This document shows, one piece after another, positions 18,943 through 29,600 of a stretch of DNA of 64,000 nt. Below the pieces are notes generated by a model that searched no databases, was not told the DNA's origin, and was given only the letters and a program-made list of their open reading frames with translations. How positions within the stretch are numbered: position 1 is the stretch's first letter; each line of letters opens with the position of its first letter. The translations under genes and the position numbers were made by a program. The stretch comes from Tritrichomonas musculus (Eukaryota > Parabasalia > Tritrichomonadida > Tritrichomonadidae), in the NCBI GenBank assembly GCA_039105265.1, contig JAPFFF010000004.1, positions 744,001 through 808,000 on the forward strand, in the 5' to 3' direction.

Positions 18943-19125
18943 GGGTTTTTTCAATAATACAAAATTTTCAAGAAACCATTATAATTAAATAAGCAATATA
19001 TAGCTATTTTTTTAATTAATATAGAAATGATTCATTTGAATAAATAAAAATTAAGTTAGACGAATCTATTAATTTTTTACATAGAAAAATAATAATATAT
19101 ATTTAATTGATTTAAAAAAAAAACA

Positions 19126-20100
19126 TTACAAATACTTAAACATATGGGCAACATTCGTAAACATATTATATATAGGCTTTTTTCTGGGCTTTTTGCATCT
19201 TTTGATACTTCGAATTAAATCGTAGGAAACAACTGATGATCCAAAAACTGTATCGAAATAATCATTTACCGCAACATTTCCCGCAGTATGATTTCTAACG
19301 TGATTCTTTTGATATTCAAAAAGCCAGCACGCATCAACTAAATCCCGAACAATAATTAAATCAAGATTAACTTCACGGCAATATAAAAAAACAGCCATTA
19401 AGCACATATTTGTATGTTGTCCAAGAACAATAACGTGTTTAGCTCCCAAACCTACAAAAGACATTGCTGATTCTTTAAAATTTTGAACGAAATAGTCATC
19501 CTCAGCAACAGCTATTACTTTAGAGAATCGATTATCACGATATTTACCAAATCGCTCTTGATCCTTATATACGCATGTATCAATAAAACCTGGGATATAA
19601 TCTTTATGATATCTTGCTGCTTGTGCGTTGTACTTTTCAAGGATATCTAAACTTCCTTTTTCAACAATTTTTTTTCCTTCTTTTCTTTGAATTGAATTTC
19701 CATTGAAAGCATCAACACTCATTGAAATTTGAACAACCGGAACTGAAATCTGGCGAAACATCTGCAAAATCTCGTTTATCCTTGGTGTAAAATAGAATTC
19801 ACGATCGTTATAGTATGTGCACCAATGAGAACGCCACATATCTACATATACAACTGTTTCTGAAAGATTGATAAGTTTCTTTGAATAAAATATGCCAGAT
19901 GAATTTATGTGTCTAGTCTTAATAATAAGAGTATCCAAGTCAGCAGAATGGTCTGGATGGATTACATTTTGGTTGTTTGGTGACAATTGCGTAGTATAAA
20001 AAGCATAAGATAGATATATTACCCATATAAAAACAGCTGCGAAAGGAATTATTTTGAAAACTAGAATAAAATGTGGAGAATATTCATTCTTTTTTCGCAT
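19126..20100 (-). CDS. Membrane-anchored isochorismatase-fold cysteine hydrolase
   Basis: 324 residues from ATG 20100. A basic start (MRKKNEY) is followed by a hydrophobic segment at about 10-33 (FILVFKIIPFAAVFIWVIY), which fits a type II signal anchor with the enzyme domain outside the cytosol. The domain keeps the first acid (VVYVDMWRSHWC) and the nucleophile motif GQHTNMCLMA, after GLGAKHVIVL, as in the isochorismatase/nicotinamidase superfamily. VRDLVDACW follows, as in bacterial relatives with a GVHTNMCV motif. The usual lysine of the triad is not obvious, so the reaction is unknown. A single Asn-X-Ser/Thr site (NLSETV) is consistent with a secretory location. Confidence 0.75.
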   Translation of the reverse strand: MRKKNEYSPHFILVFKIIPFAAVFIWVIYLSYAFYTTQLSPNNQNVIHPDHSADLDTLIIKTRHINSSGIFYSKKLINLSETVVYVDMWRSHWCTYYNDREFYFTPRINEILQMFRQISVPVVQISMSVDAFNGNSIQRKEGKKIVEKGSLDILEKYNAQAARYHKDYIPGFIDTCVYKDQERFGKYRDNRFSKVIAVAEDDYFVQNFKESAMSFVGLGAKHVIVLGQHTNMCLMAVFLYCREVNLDLIIVRDLVDACWLFEYQKNHVRNHTAGNVAVNDYFDTVFGSSVVSYDLIRSIKRCKKPRKKPIYNMFTNVAHMFKYL

Positions 20101-20161
20101 ATTTAATAAATATAACCATAATTGAAAGGCTATAAAAAGAACTTTTTGTTAGCCATAATTT

Positions 20162-20361
20162 TTAGAGAATTAATTCATGTTCTCTCAATAAATCTATGGT
20201 AAAATTCGCAATTTCACATACATTGAGTTGTTTGCGATCTATTTCTCCATATAGCTGTAGAAAAGATTCATAAACTGAAAAATTTTATAACAGCGAATGA
20301 AAAACTATGACTTACAGTTTACGCATTTCATATTGGCAGATTTGAAATGTGTAGTCTGCAT
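20162..20361 (-). CDS. Possible tiny two-exon gene (52 residues)
   Basis: Exon 1 (20361-20316) starts MQTTHFKSANMK. A 41-base intron-like piece (20315-20275) begins GTAAGT and ends TTTCAG. Exon 2 (20274-20162) continues in frame as YESFLQLYGEIDRKQLNV and ends ANFTIDLLREHELIL. Without removal of the piece, exon 2 has an in-frame stop upstream and no ATG. The join is exactly in frame and the product looks protein-like, with balanced composition and amphipathic helices. The splice ends are the general GT-AG type, not the strict trichomonad GTATGT/ACTAACACACAG, which argues against it. I do not recognise the protein. Confidence 0.3.
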
Positions 20362-20479
20362 TGTACTTAAAAAAAATAGTTGGAAGAATTCTAATAATTA
20401 AAGAATCATTTGAAAAAGCAACTTTGAGCTAAGATTTGATGAGAAATACGAGATTAAAAAAAAAATATCAAATAATAGT

Positions 20480-21520
20480 AGTGTAGTATATGCAGTGATC
20501 ACTACACTCTCCCAGCCTAAACATTCATTGAATGATCCTGAAGAAAACATGTAAGTTATTACTATTGAGCTGACATACGCTGCTGCTATATTGAGTAGTA
20601 ATTTCGTTACGACACCTACTCATGATAAAACTCTTAACTACACAGCACTATAAATTGGATTCTACAACAATTTCAGCAGATATGTTGATGAAAACGATAT
20701 CAAGTACACGTATTCAGCTGATGTTCCTGCAATAACTATTAATTTCAATTGATTATCAAATTACGTTCATCAATTCGTGTTCATGCTCCATGATAAATAC
20801 AATCGCAGTCACAGTTTTAGACTGTATAAGATTTGAGATGATTCTACCAAAATCATTATTGATGAGATATATGGTTGCATGGAATCTGATTGTTATCTTT
20901 TGCGTAATGATAGTAAAATTAGTATCACAGGTAATGATATATCCAAGCTTGAATTGAATGATAATGGAAGAGATTCAGATTTCATAAATTAGGTTTGCTT
21001 ATTTGAGTAAACGCATGACAATTTTTTACTCTGCTCATTTAAAAATTATTAAACGTTTTTCATTTCGCAATGTTGCCAATAGATTTTGAGGAAAATGAAG
21101 GCTTATATTGAGCTTGGGATAAGCCTAAAGAACTTGAAGAAACCAGAAACAGAAAGACATTGCATTCCAAGATTGAAATCGTACCTTTATATAGAAATGA
21201 TTTCGATTTTATTTCTTTCATTGACTTTTCCAACTTAACTTCCTCATTATACTTTGTAAATGAAGTAAAAATCTTGTATGACAAGATATCTCACATATAT
21301 GTATATCTCAGAAAATATAAAAAATCACTTCGTATATTATAGTACTCTTTTCATATAAAGTTTGTCTTAAGAATAAAATCTATTCATGTCTATGTCAAAC
21401 ACAATATGATTGGTGTTGATTACAAGTATTTCTAAGGTTCTCTTTGTATAAATATCAAAGGAAAAGGCGTAAATGCTGATGATTCATTGGCTTGATATTG
21501 GATTAAAGAGAAAAAACACT
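20480..21520 (+). pseudogene. Degenerate coding-like stretch, origin unknown
   Basis: Base composition is less AT-rich than true spacers here, and broken plus-strand frames give protein-like sequence, for example near 20660-20960 and 21070-21330. No family could be recognised. It lies directly before the decayed transposase-like gene and may be part of the same decayed insertion. It begins next to a palindrome, AGTGTAGT (20480-20487) paired with ACTACACT (20501-20508), that also contains AGTGATCACT. Confidence 0.35.
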
Positions 21521-21539
21521 TTTATTTCAAGTTGCAAAG

Positions 21540-23543
21540 TTGAAACAGAAAAAAATAGACGATAAATTGCTTCATGAAAAGAGGAGATCTAATTTATTTC
21601 AAAATAAATATTCCGCAGAAATTAAAAAGAAACATGAAAGAATTCAAGAATCAGAAGACATCCAAAATGAATGTATCATTAAATCTTCAATTTCTTTTGA
21701 TGAAGAAAATGAGCAAAAATTGCATTATGATATTCCAAAAAAGTTAACTGAATTAACCGATGTTACAAGAATAGTAGATATATTGGAAAAAACGATCATA
21801 TATTCCTAAATCAGATACAATATATGCATGCCTTTCTGTTGCCGATATTCATATTGACGAAAAATCAATATTCAGCGGATTGATTTTGGACGAAAACGAT
21901 GAAAAATTGATTTCTAAAAATTCATTTGCCCGTTTTTCAAAAAATCCAAATGAATTACAGATATTTTTACAACTCAATGCCGACAAAATAATACGTTCGG
22001 GTTTCATTTTCCAAGTGCAGCCATATAATCCAATATATGACACATTTATTGCTCATGTTCATCCTGTATCAAACAGGAAAGCAAACGATTTAATTTTATT
22101 CAAATTAGACGAAATTAAAAGGCTTTTGAAAAATCGAAATATCACAATTCTTTCTTATTCTTTTGACGGAGATAACAAGTACTCAGTTTTACACAAGAAA
22201 TATTTCAATTCATATTTTAGTACAGTGATTAAAATATTATAACTTTTTCAAGAACACAAGTATTCAAAGTAAACTCGAACTTTTTGCATTTAATAAAAAG
22301 GCTGCGCTATCGACTTTTTGGAGGTGAAATTCACTCAGGTTTTCTTATATCTAATCCATCTTTTAATACTCAGAAACTTCAGTCAATTTTCCCAAACATT
22401 CCGAATGTTGTTTGGAATGATGAAATTTACACGAAAACGCACGATTCACTTCCACTGCTTTTGTTTAAGCCAGAACATTTTTTATATCATCTTCTAAAAG
22501 GATTTTTTGTTGACCAATTTTTTATAGCTTATTTTGCACCAATTTCTCTATCGATTCTTGCTTTGCACTACAAAGATTTAGGATATTCTAACAGAATGTA
22601 TATTTTACAAATCTCATTTTGGATACTTGCATACTATTATGAAGAAATCGAACATGCCGAACAAATTGAACTGGCTCAAACAAAAAGAAGTGGAAATCAT
22701 TTGTTATTCTTTTCCAATCAATTAATAATAGAATTCATTAATACATTACATTGCAATATTCAGTTGATGCATACTCTTAATTATTTTTCTTTTGATAGAA
22801 ATTCAACGACTCCTCTCGAACACAAATTTGGAAGTGTTCGAAGGAGATCAAAATTTGTACATACATTAAACAAATTTTTAAGAATTATTAGTCAAATGCA
22901 ATCTGATAAAAGAGTGAGTAAATTGATCGATGGAGAAAAATATGAAAAAGAAATAGAAAAAATTCATTTGGCGTTTTAGTAGAAAAAAATGAAAATAATG
23001 ATTCAGATATTCTCAATGAAAATGACGAATTAGATGAGTTAAACGGAAAATTTCCTCCTCAAATAAATGCAAAAACAATTTTAAGTAAGTCTGGATTTGA
23101 TTATTCATTTTTAAGTTATATTTCTGATGATGATGCAATTGAAAACTTGATCGTTTTTTTTGTCAAATATTGTTGACGATTTACCACCAATAAGAAAGAA
23201 AAAAACAATTTCAAACCATTCAATTACACTTGGAGTTGGCCAGTGTACGCATGACAAGCTTTTACCCACATCTTCTGCCAAGATAATGAAAGTCAAAGTA
23301 CCAAAAAACCAAATTAAAAAAGAAATATTGGATAAAATAATTAGCGAAAAATTTGGATTGGAAGAAGATAAGACAATCACAAAAAAACAATATTGGATGA
23401 TAATTAAAGGAATTTTGAACAAATGCGATGCAAGACAGAAAATAAGATTAAATGCACCAACTCACAAAAGCTCAAAAGAAGATTTCATTAAATGGCTTGT
23501 AAACCATATCGCTCAAATAATTACAATTATACCCGAAATATAA
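21540..23543 (+). pseudogene. Decayed transposase-like gene of a repeated protist family
   Basis: Four plus-strand open pieces (21540-21809, 21880-22242, 22284-22979, 23160-23543) in different frames read like one protein of about 650 residues that has lost its frame in several places. Landmarks in order: a basic coiled N-terminus; SYSFDGDNKYSVLHKKYF, like an RNase H-type catalytic strand; LIKRLRYRLFGG; a helical middle (SISILALHYKDLGYS); PLEHKFGSVRRRSKFVHTLN; and an acidic tail. This order, with a DGD-type motif, an H-L-I-K-R-x-R-Y-R motif and a late P-L-E-H-x-F-G motif, resembles transposase-derived repeated proteins, perhaps distantly P/THAP9-like. The superfamily is not assigned. No terminal repeats were found. 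Confidence 0.5.
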
Positions 23544-23545
23544 CT

Positions 23546-24474
23546 TAATAATGCAATAATGAATAAAAATAAAATTCTTTAACTTATATTGAAAATTTTC
23601 ATAAGATACTTTGAAAAAAATTGAATACTTTTTGAATTTAATATAACTTTTTTAAAAAAATTTTACATGTTTTGCTTTTTTTTTTTATTATATATTTAAT
23701 GTAAAAGTTTTTTCTCTTGATATATTATAATACATTTGTTATAAATCATTTTATAGAGTTATCTCTACACCGGGTGAAACATATAATCATATAATTATTA
23801 TTTATCTTTTTATTTTTTCAAAAAAAAATTTTAATTTTTTTTTTCTCAACTCAAAAATAAGTTACTGTAGATTTACTAATTATAATACCATATAAATTTG
23901 AATATAAATACATATATTCATTTTTAAATGAATCGAATAACACAATCCCAAAATCACATATTATATTGTTTTCATTGATACTATTCAATTTTTTTTCAAT
24001 TCCTATTTAGTATGAATGAAAAAATTGAAAGACAATTAAAACAAATTGAATATATTCTCATTCCCAAACAGATAGTTGTACTGTGACAGTACTATATAAA
24101 AAGACAGAGGCTGGCTCAATGGCAGTAAAACTCAAAAATTTTTTATTAATAAATTCAGTTAAGAAAAAGTTTAGGAAAATGTCAAAAAATTTTGGCCAAT
24201 ATTTAAAAAGATCAAGAGCGATTTCATTGAAGCCAAAATATAAACATTAATATCAACTATCAATATCAGCACTTTGAATGCCGAATTAATTCATTCAAAC
24301 ATTAGAATATTTAGCTATTATTCTATTTCCATTAGCACAAATGAAATACTGTTCATAGATTAAACAAAAAGTATTGTGTAACTGGCAATATATTTGATTT
24401 TTATGATTAAAATGAATATGTAATTCAAAATGTGTTTTCTAATTGAATTCGTGAAATTCATTTATTCGTTAAAA
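23546..24474. other. Gene-free AT-rich region
   Basis: No coding frame is supported. There is a perfect 7-1-7 palindrome (GTACTGT, G, ACAGTAC) at 24078-24092, followed by TATATAAAAAGACAG, and otherwise A/T runs. I cannot tell whether the palindrome marks a regulatory site or an element end. Confidence 0.5.
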
Positions 24475-25032
24475 TTACTCACCAGGCGAATAGTTATCAT
24501 CTTCTTGGTCAGATCCCGAATCATCAGAATCACTTAATGGCTCTGCATTTTTAATGAATTGATTATCAAGTTCACTTGATAAGTTAGCTTCGTCATCATA
24601 TTTAACTTCTTTGATAAAATCAATAAGGTCGGCTGTAGTTTTATCAAGTGCATAAACAGCAAGAGTACTGTATGGAAATACCACAAGGTGACCTTTGTCG
24701 TCACCATCAGCGAATTCATACCAAAATGTGACACTGTCTGTACCATCCCAAGTAGTTCCAATAAAGAACACATTTCGATTTGCAACTTTGGATATTCCAA
24801 TATATTCTTCATACTGAGAAGCGTCAAGTTTCTGAGGTCCTGATGGCTGTGCAATTTCTATAGAAGAACTTGTCAGCTCGCCGGGGCCAACTTTCTTCCA
24901 GAACTTGAGTAAAGCTTCTGATGGCTGCAATTTTTCTTTCCCAAGGATTTTTTCAAGTTCTGATTCAGGAAGTGGGGGATTTAATTTAAGTGTGTTATTT
25001 GTAAAGGCTTCAAAGAACGTTGGTTTACTCAT
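24475..25032 (-). CDS. SMI1/KNR4 (SUKH)-like protein
   Basis: 185 residues from ATG 25032. The N-terminal 150 residues fit the SUKH fold: PPLPESELEKILGKEKLQPS, then EALLKFWKKVGPGEL, a WYEFADGDDKGHLVVFP strand pair and a final helix DLIDFIKEV. The C-terminal 35 residues are acidic (DSDDSGSDQEDDNYSPGE). In fungi Knr4 is a signalling scaffold for cell integrity; in bacteria SUKH proteins are often immunity proteins. Function here is unknown and is probably protein binding. It is isolated between two repeat-rich regions. Confidence 0.6.
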   Translation of the reverse strand: MSKPTFFEAFTNNTLKLNPPLPESELEKILGKEKLQPSEALLKFWKKVGPGELTSSSIEIAQPSGPQKLDASQYEEYIGISKVANRNVFFIGTTWDGTDSVTFWYEFADGDDKGHLVVFPYSTLAVYALDKTTADLIDFIKEVKYDDEANLSSELDNQFIKNAEPLSDSDDSGSDQEDDNYSPGE

Positions 25033-25618
25033 TATATTAAAAGAATTTAAAATTTCAAAATTTTGATAAATTATACAAAATTGAAATTATTTTTTACAAA
25101 TTGTTTTATATTGCTTAAATAATTTGACCTCTATAATTGATGAACAGATCACAATAAATAAAATAATACATGTGAGATGATCAATTGAATTGAATTTCAT
25201 ATGTATTAAGAACGTCACAAATTACATTATTTATTTATAAAACGAACGTACTATAAATATAATATATTTATACCAATTTATGACTTTCGTTTATAGAACT
25301 ATGAGATATAATTAAAATAATATCATTCAAAATTTGAATTCAATTTTATTAAAAGATTAAAATACAATTTGCTCGTTTTTAATAACAAAAAAGTATAATG
25401 ATTATAATATCAAATAAATAAACATACGACTGACATTTTTTTTAATATATTAATTAAGATAAACTCATTATTTTTATTATTAATATTTGTATTTTTCAAT
25501 TTTCATTGATCATTTTATTAGTAATAATAGAATAGGAATAATATTTATTGAGATATATTTCAATTGAGGGCCATTGGAGATTAATTTAATAAATAAAATT
25601 TGAATAATTGTTTTGAGC
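25033..25618. other. AT-rich spacer
   Basis: About 590 bases upstream of the SUKH-like gene. I see only AT-rich sequence, without repeats or frames. Confidence 0.55.
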
Positions 25619-25626
25619 ATTCTAAA

Positions 25627-26082
25627 TTACCCTTCGGATGTAATTGAAATTTGATAAAATTCAATGAAAAGACGTATTAAAATGTAAAAATTGCCGAAAT
25701 GAAACGTAATTACATAATTTATATATAAAAAAAAAAGCAAAGAGTTTTAGTTTCGAACTCAATACTTTGGCCATAAAATAATTTAACCTCTAAGCCAGAG
25801 TTCTCAAATTTGAAAGGATAAAATATTTATATTTACAGATAAATATATTAATTTTTCAAATACAACTTTTTATTAACTTTTTCTATAAAAATTGTATTTA
25901 ACTCTTTTTTATTTATTTTAGTTAAATTAAAAAAAAAAGTCGTTTTTTTCTATCGTTACCACCTCTATTATTCTAATGATTTTCACGTAGACGTAATCGT
26001 AAAACGTAATTGATTTTTTTTCTTGGTCTATTTTATTGAAAAAGTTTGAACAGAACGTAATTTTAAAACCTCCAAAGGGTAA
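25627..26082. mobile_element. Dispersed TIR element with tRNA-like boxes, copy 2 (8-bp TSD)
   Basis: 456-base element with inverted ends TTACCCTTCGGATGT / TTACCCTTTGGAGGT (15 bases, two differences). An exact 8-base duplication ATTCTAAA flanks it at 25619-25626 and 26083-26090. It shares most of its length with 18601-18942. On the minus strand it carries an A-box-like TGGCTTAGAGG (25807-25797), a very good match to the tRNA A box, and a B-box-like GAGTTCGAAACT (25760-25749). No transposase is encoded. 8-bp duplications suit hAT- or MULE-type transposases; the boxes suggest that a tRNA-derived sequence was captured. Confidence 0.8.
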
Positions 26083-26090
26083 ATTCTAAA

Positions 26091-26623
26091 AAAAATACAA
26101 TTTAAAACAAAACAAAAAACATTATATCATTATTATCATATATGCTAGTCTTTTTTTTTAATATGATTTTGATGACTCAATAGTTAACCAATGAAAAAAT
26201 TTACTTTTTGCATCACCAAATGTAAAAAAAAAACACATCATAGATGAAATTTCAATTTATTTTTTATGACATATATATATAAAGAGTTTTTGTCAACTTT
26301 TTTGATGTATTAAAAGCCATTCATTTGTATCATTGCACAATTTCTTTGATATTTAATTGTATATCAATAATGATCATATCAACAGAAATTCTTAACATTT
26401 ATATAAACTATGTTTTTTAATTTTGGCATGTAAACTTACGGTTTCTAAGAATTTATTTCAAATATTGAATGATTTATTTTTTACACTCGAAAATTAAAAA
26501 ACAAATTTTAAATTTCAAAAATAAAAAAGTACACTAAATAGAATATTTGATAGTTTAACAAAAATAAATAATTTTAAATAAAAACATATTATTTTTTTTT
26601 TCTTGAAAAAGCTGGTTTCTTGA
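26091..26623. other. AT-rich spacer
   Basis: About 530 bases downstream of the CLU gene stop. It has several A/T homopolymers and a short (TA)n near 26270. Nothing else is seen. Confidence 0.55.
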
Positions 26624-29600
26624 TTACTCGTTAGAATTACTATTTTTATCCTGATTTTCAGGCTGGGGATCCAACAACGATGCACTTTTTTCATATTGGA
26701 CAGCAGATTGGATATCGTTAATCAATACAGCGGAGTTAGCCATTATTCTGAAGAACATTGCCTTTTGCTTTTTTCCTTCTTCAGTTTCTGTGTTGCAGAA
26801 GCTTAATTTTGACTGGCAGTACTTAATAGCGAAGCTTGGGGAAGCGTTGAAAGCGAAAATAGCAGCATTCAAAAATTGAGCGTTTACCCACGGATGGCCT
26901 GGGAAAATAACGGATGCCAAATTAGCAGCCCGATCAGCAAAGGCGAAAGACAAGGTCAAACTTCCAAGTTGCTGGGCATATCTGCCAAGCAGGTAGTACT
27001 TGATTGCGATGTCCGGGCATGGCTGATCATTGACGTTTTCTTGGACAATGAGGGACTTCAAACAGGAAGCAAACGCTGACTTAAAATCGCCTTTTCTTTC
27101 AAAGATCAGGCTGAGATAGAAGTAGCACATTGAAATGCCTTCGTCAAACGGCTGCACTGAGTTCTCGCTGCTCGTTTGCAGAGACAAATTGAAGAGTTGG
27201 AAGGCCGATTCGTACTCGTTGTTGTTGAACATCGTAACAGCAAGTTCAATCTGGGATTGGAACTGCGGATTCCTTGAAAATGGAAATTTGACCACTGGTG
27301 AAATCAAGGCGATATCATCGGCGGTTATCGGTTCCTCAGAATTTCCAAAATCACGCGAATAAAGAGAGATGCCGAACGGACGAAGAATGCTGCGTAATAA
27401 CATAAACCGTTGGCACTTTTGTGGCGGTTTCGGTTTGACTCCGAATTTATCGTTCGAGACGTTAGAAATTTCATTGAAAAGTTTTTCAAATTCAGAGGAA
27501 TTATTAACATAGCCGAGAAGAAGATTCAATGACGATAGAAAACGGTTAAGATCGGCCTTTTCCGTTTTCATTATCGTCTTGAATGAACGTGATATCATCT
27601 CACTCTCAAGAGCCGTTATGAAGTACTTCACTTCTTCTGTGATAACTTTTTCACTCGATAAATGGTCGTGTATTCTACCTAGGTATCTGACGTTGATTCC
27701 TCGAAGGTGCATCTCATTGACAATCGTCTGCCCGTCAACGACAAACTTGCCCATCTTCGCGTACTCGTCAATGAACTTTGGAATGTGGACATCCGTCATG
27801 AAGTGCGCCAAATCGAGGATGTTTTTAGGCGTCTCATTTGGACCAAGCGCCGAGTCCAAAGTGAGCGCATTTATGTCAAAGCACTCAGGGCTCTGCGAGT
27901 CATCCAATTCGTAATTCAAACCGACGCCATTATTTACATCTTCTGACTTTTTCAGATCATTTGAATCATTTACATTTTCTGACTTTTTCAAATCATTTGA
28001 ATTATTTACATTTTCTGACTTTTTCAAATCATTTGAATTATTTACATCTTCTGACTTTTTCAAATCATTTGAATTATTTACATCTTCTGACTTTTTCAAA
28101 TCATTTGAATTATTTACATTTTCTGACTTTTTAAAATCATTTGAATTTTTCTGATCTTTTGAATTTTTGTCTTCGTTTTTCTGCTCTTCCTGGTGTGCAA
28201 GGTGCGCTTCGTAGTTCCTGATTGCTTCCTGCCTGATGACGAAGGCGTGATTTTTGACTGGATCTGGGTAGTTCGCGTCTCTTGGCGTGATTCTTCTGAA
28301 GTCTACGGCGTAGAAGTAGCCGTCGGTTGCCTCGACTCCATTCAGCTCGCTGCTGCAGTAGATTGGCTGCTCACTTGCCTTGATCTTTGATGCCGCGATT
28401 CCGAGCTGCCTTGAAATTTTCTTGAAGGCGTCGTCGAAGAACTCTTGATGCATGTACTGGCTTCTATCGTTGAGATTGAATCCGTAGACTATTTTGGACT
28501 GCTGGGTGAGGAGGCCTGGAATGATCGACTGTGCAATCCAACGGTTTGTAAAGTAGTCAATTATGACAGTTCTGACAACTCGTAAATTTGTGTTCAAAAA
28601 GTTGGGATTGGCAAGAGTATTTAACGCAAATTGCTGGTATGACTTTATTTCATTGCAGATCTGCTTGTTGGCTGTTACCAATCCTCCTCTGTTTTTCTGG
28701 AGTTCGGCAATATATTCGATATTGGCTATGAAAAATTCTTTCCAAACGTAGTTCTGTGAATCTTCGTAGGGAGAAAGGTTGCCTCTTTCAATCATTTTGA
28801 CACCGTCAACTGCTTGCTGTGCATATTGCATTTCGATCTTATTGGAATAAATACCACAACTACGGTATTCATCAGTTTCATTTCGTATATCATTAAGAAG
28901 ATCATCAATTGTTAAAGATGAGAAGCAATTCTCATCTTCATTGGTTTGGAAAAGTTTTAATGGAGTATAATTAGTTACTTCACCTGCTTTGTTTAGCTTT
29001 TTCATCATAAAAACAGTAGGAATATTAATAGGAGAAAATGATTGACGCTCATATGCCATTAAGTTACACCACTTTTCGGCAATTAGGGGAATTAAGTCGG
29101 AATATCTTTGAGATATTGTAAGTAAAAGATGGTGAAGAGTGGGATACGTTTTTCTTTTGTTTTGCTTGCTTAATTTTTGATTTGAATACCAGCCATCTTT
29201 TGTACAATAAACAGAAAGCGATTCTTTTTCACATGTAATAATATCTAGTTTTAATAAAACACCTTCAATTCTTTCTTTCATAGTTAAAGGCGTTGATGAT
29301 AAGTCCATAAATTTAATTGGTCTAGGCAAATCATTTTTAATAAAAGGCTCTGGATAAATACCTTTCAAATCATCTACTCCTGGAAGTGATGAACTATATG
29401 CTTGGTTAATCCAATTTGCAACCGATTGATGACAGTCAGTGAATTGACGACGTGAAGATAAAGTAAAGAAAATGCGCGCAAGAGTTTTTGAATGTGAAAT
29501 TGCTGCAATTTCTGTATATGGAAGGTTTTGTACTGTGATCGTAACTTTTTTATCATTCTTTTTATTTGAATTATCGGTTTCAATATCGGCAGAAAAATCG

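Larger units (their letters stand above)
16832..19125. other. 2.3-kb gene-free, repeat-rich region
   Basis: No coding frame is supported here. It holds a 15-base inverted repeat with a 24-base loop (17107-17121 with 17146-17160) between two poly-T runs, a TIR element at 17287-17523, a 25-base hairpin at 17526-17587, a degenerate 20-base tandem repeat near 18226-18270 (GTCGACCTGTTTTTCGT and GTCGACCAGTTTATCGT), and one copy of a dispersed element at 18601-18942. The remainder is AT-rich. Confidence 0.7.

Noticed and set aside
23111-23422. 103-codon minus frame with hydrophobic stretches
   Set aside because: Antisense to the last piece of the transposase-like pseudogene, with no independent support.
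27931-28146. CRISPR-like array of 36-bp units
   Set aside because: Units are contiguous without spacers and encode an in-frame peptide repeat in a eukaryotic gene.
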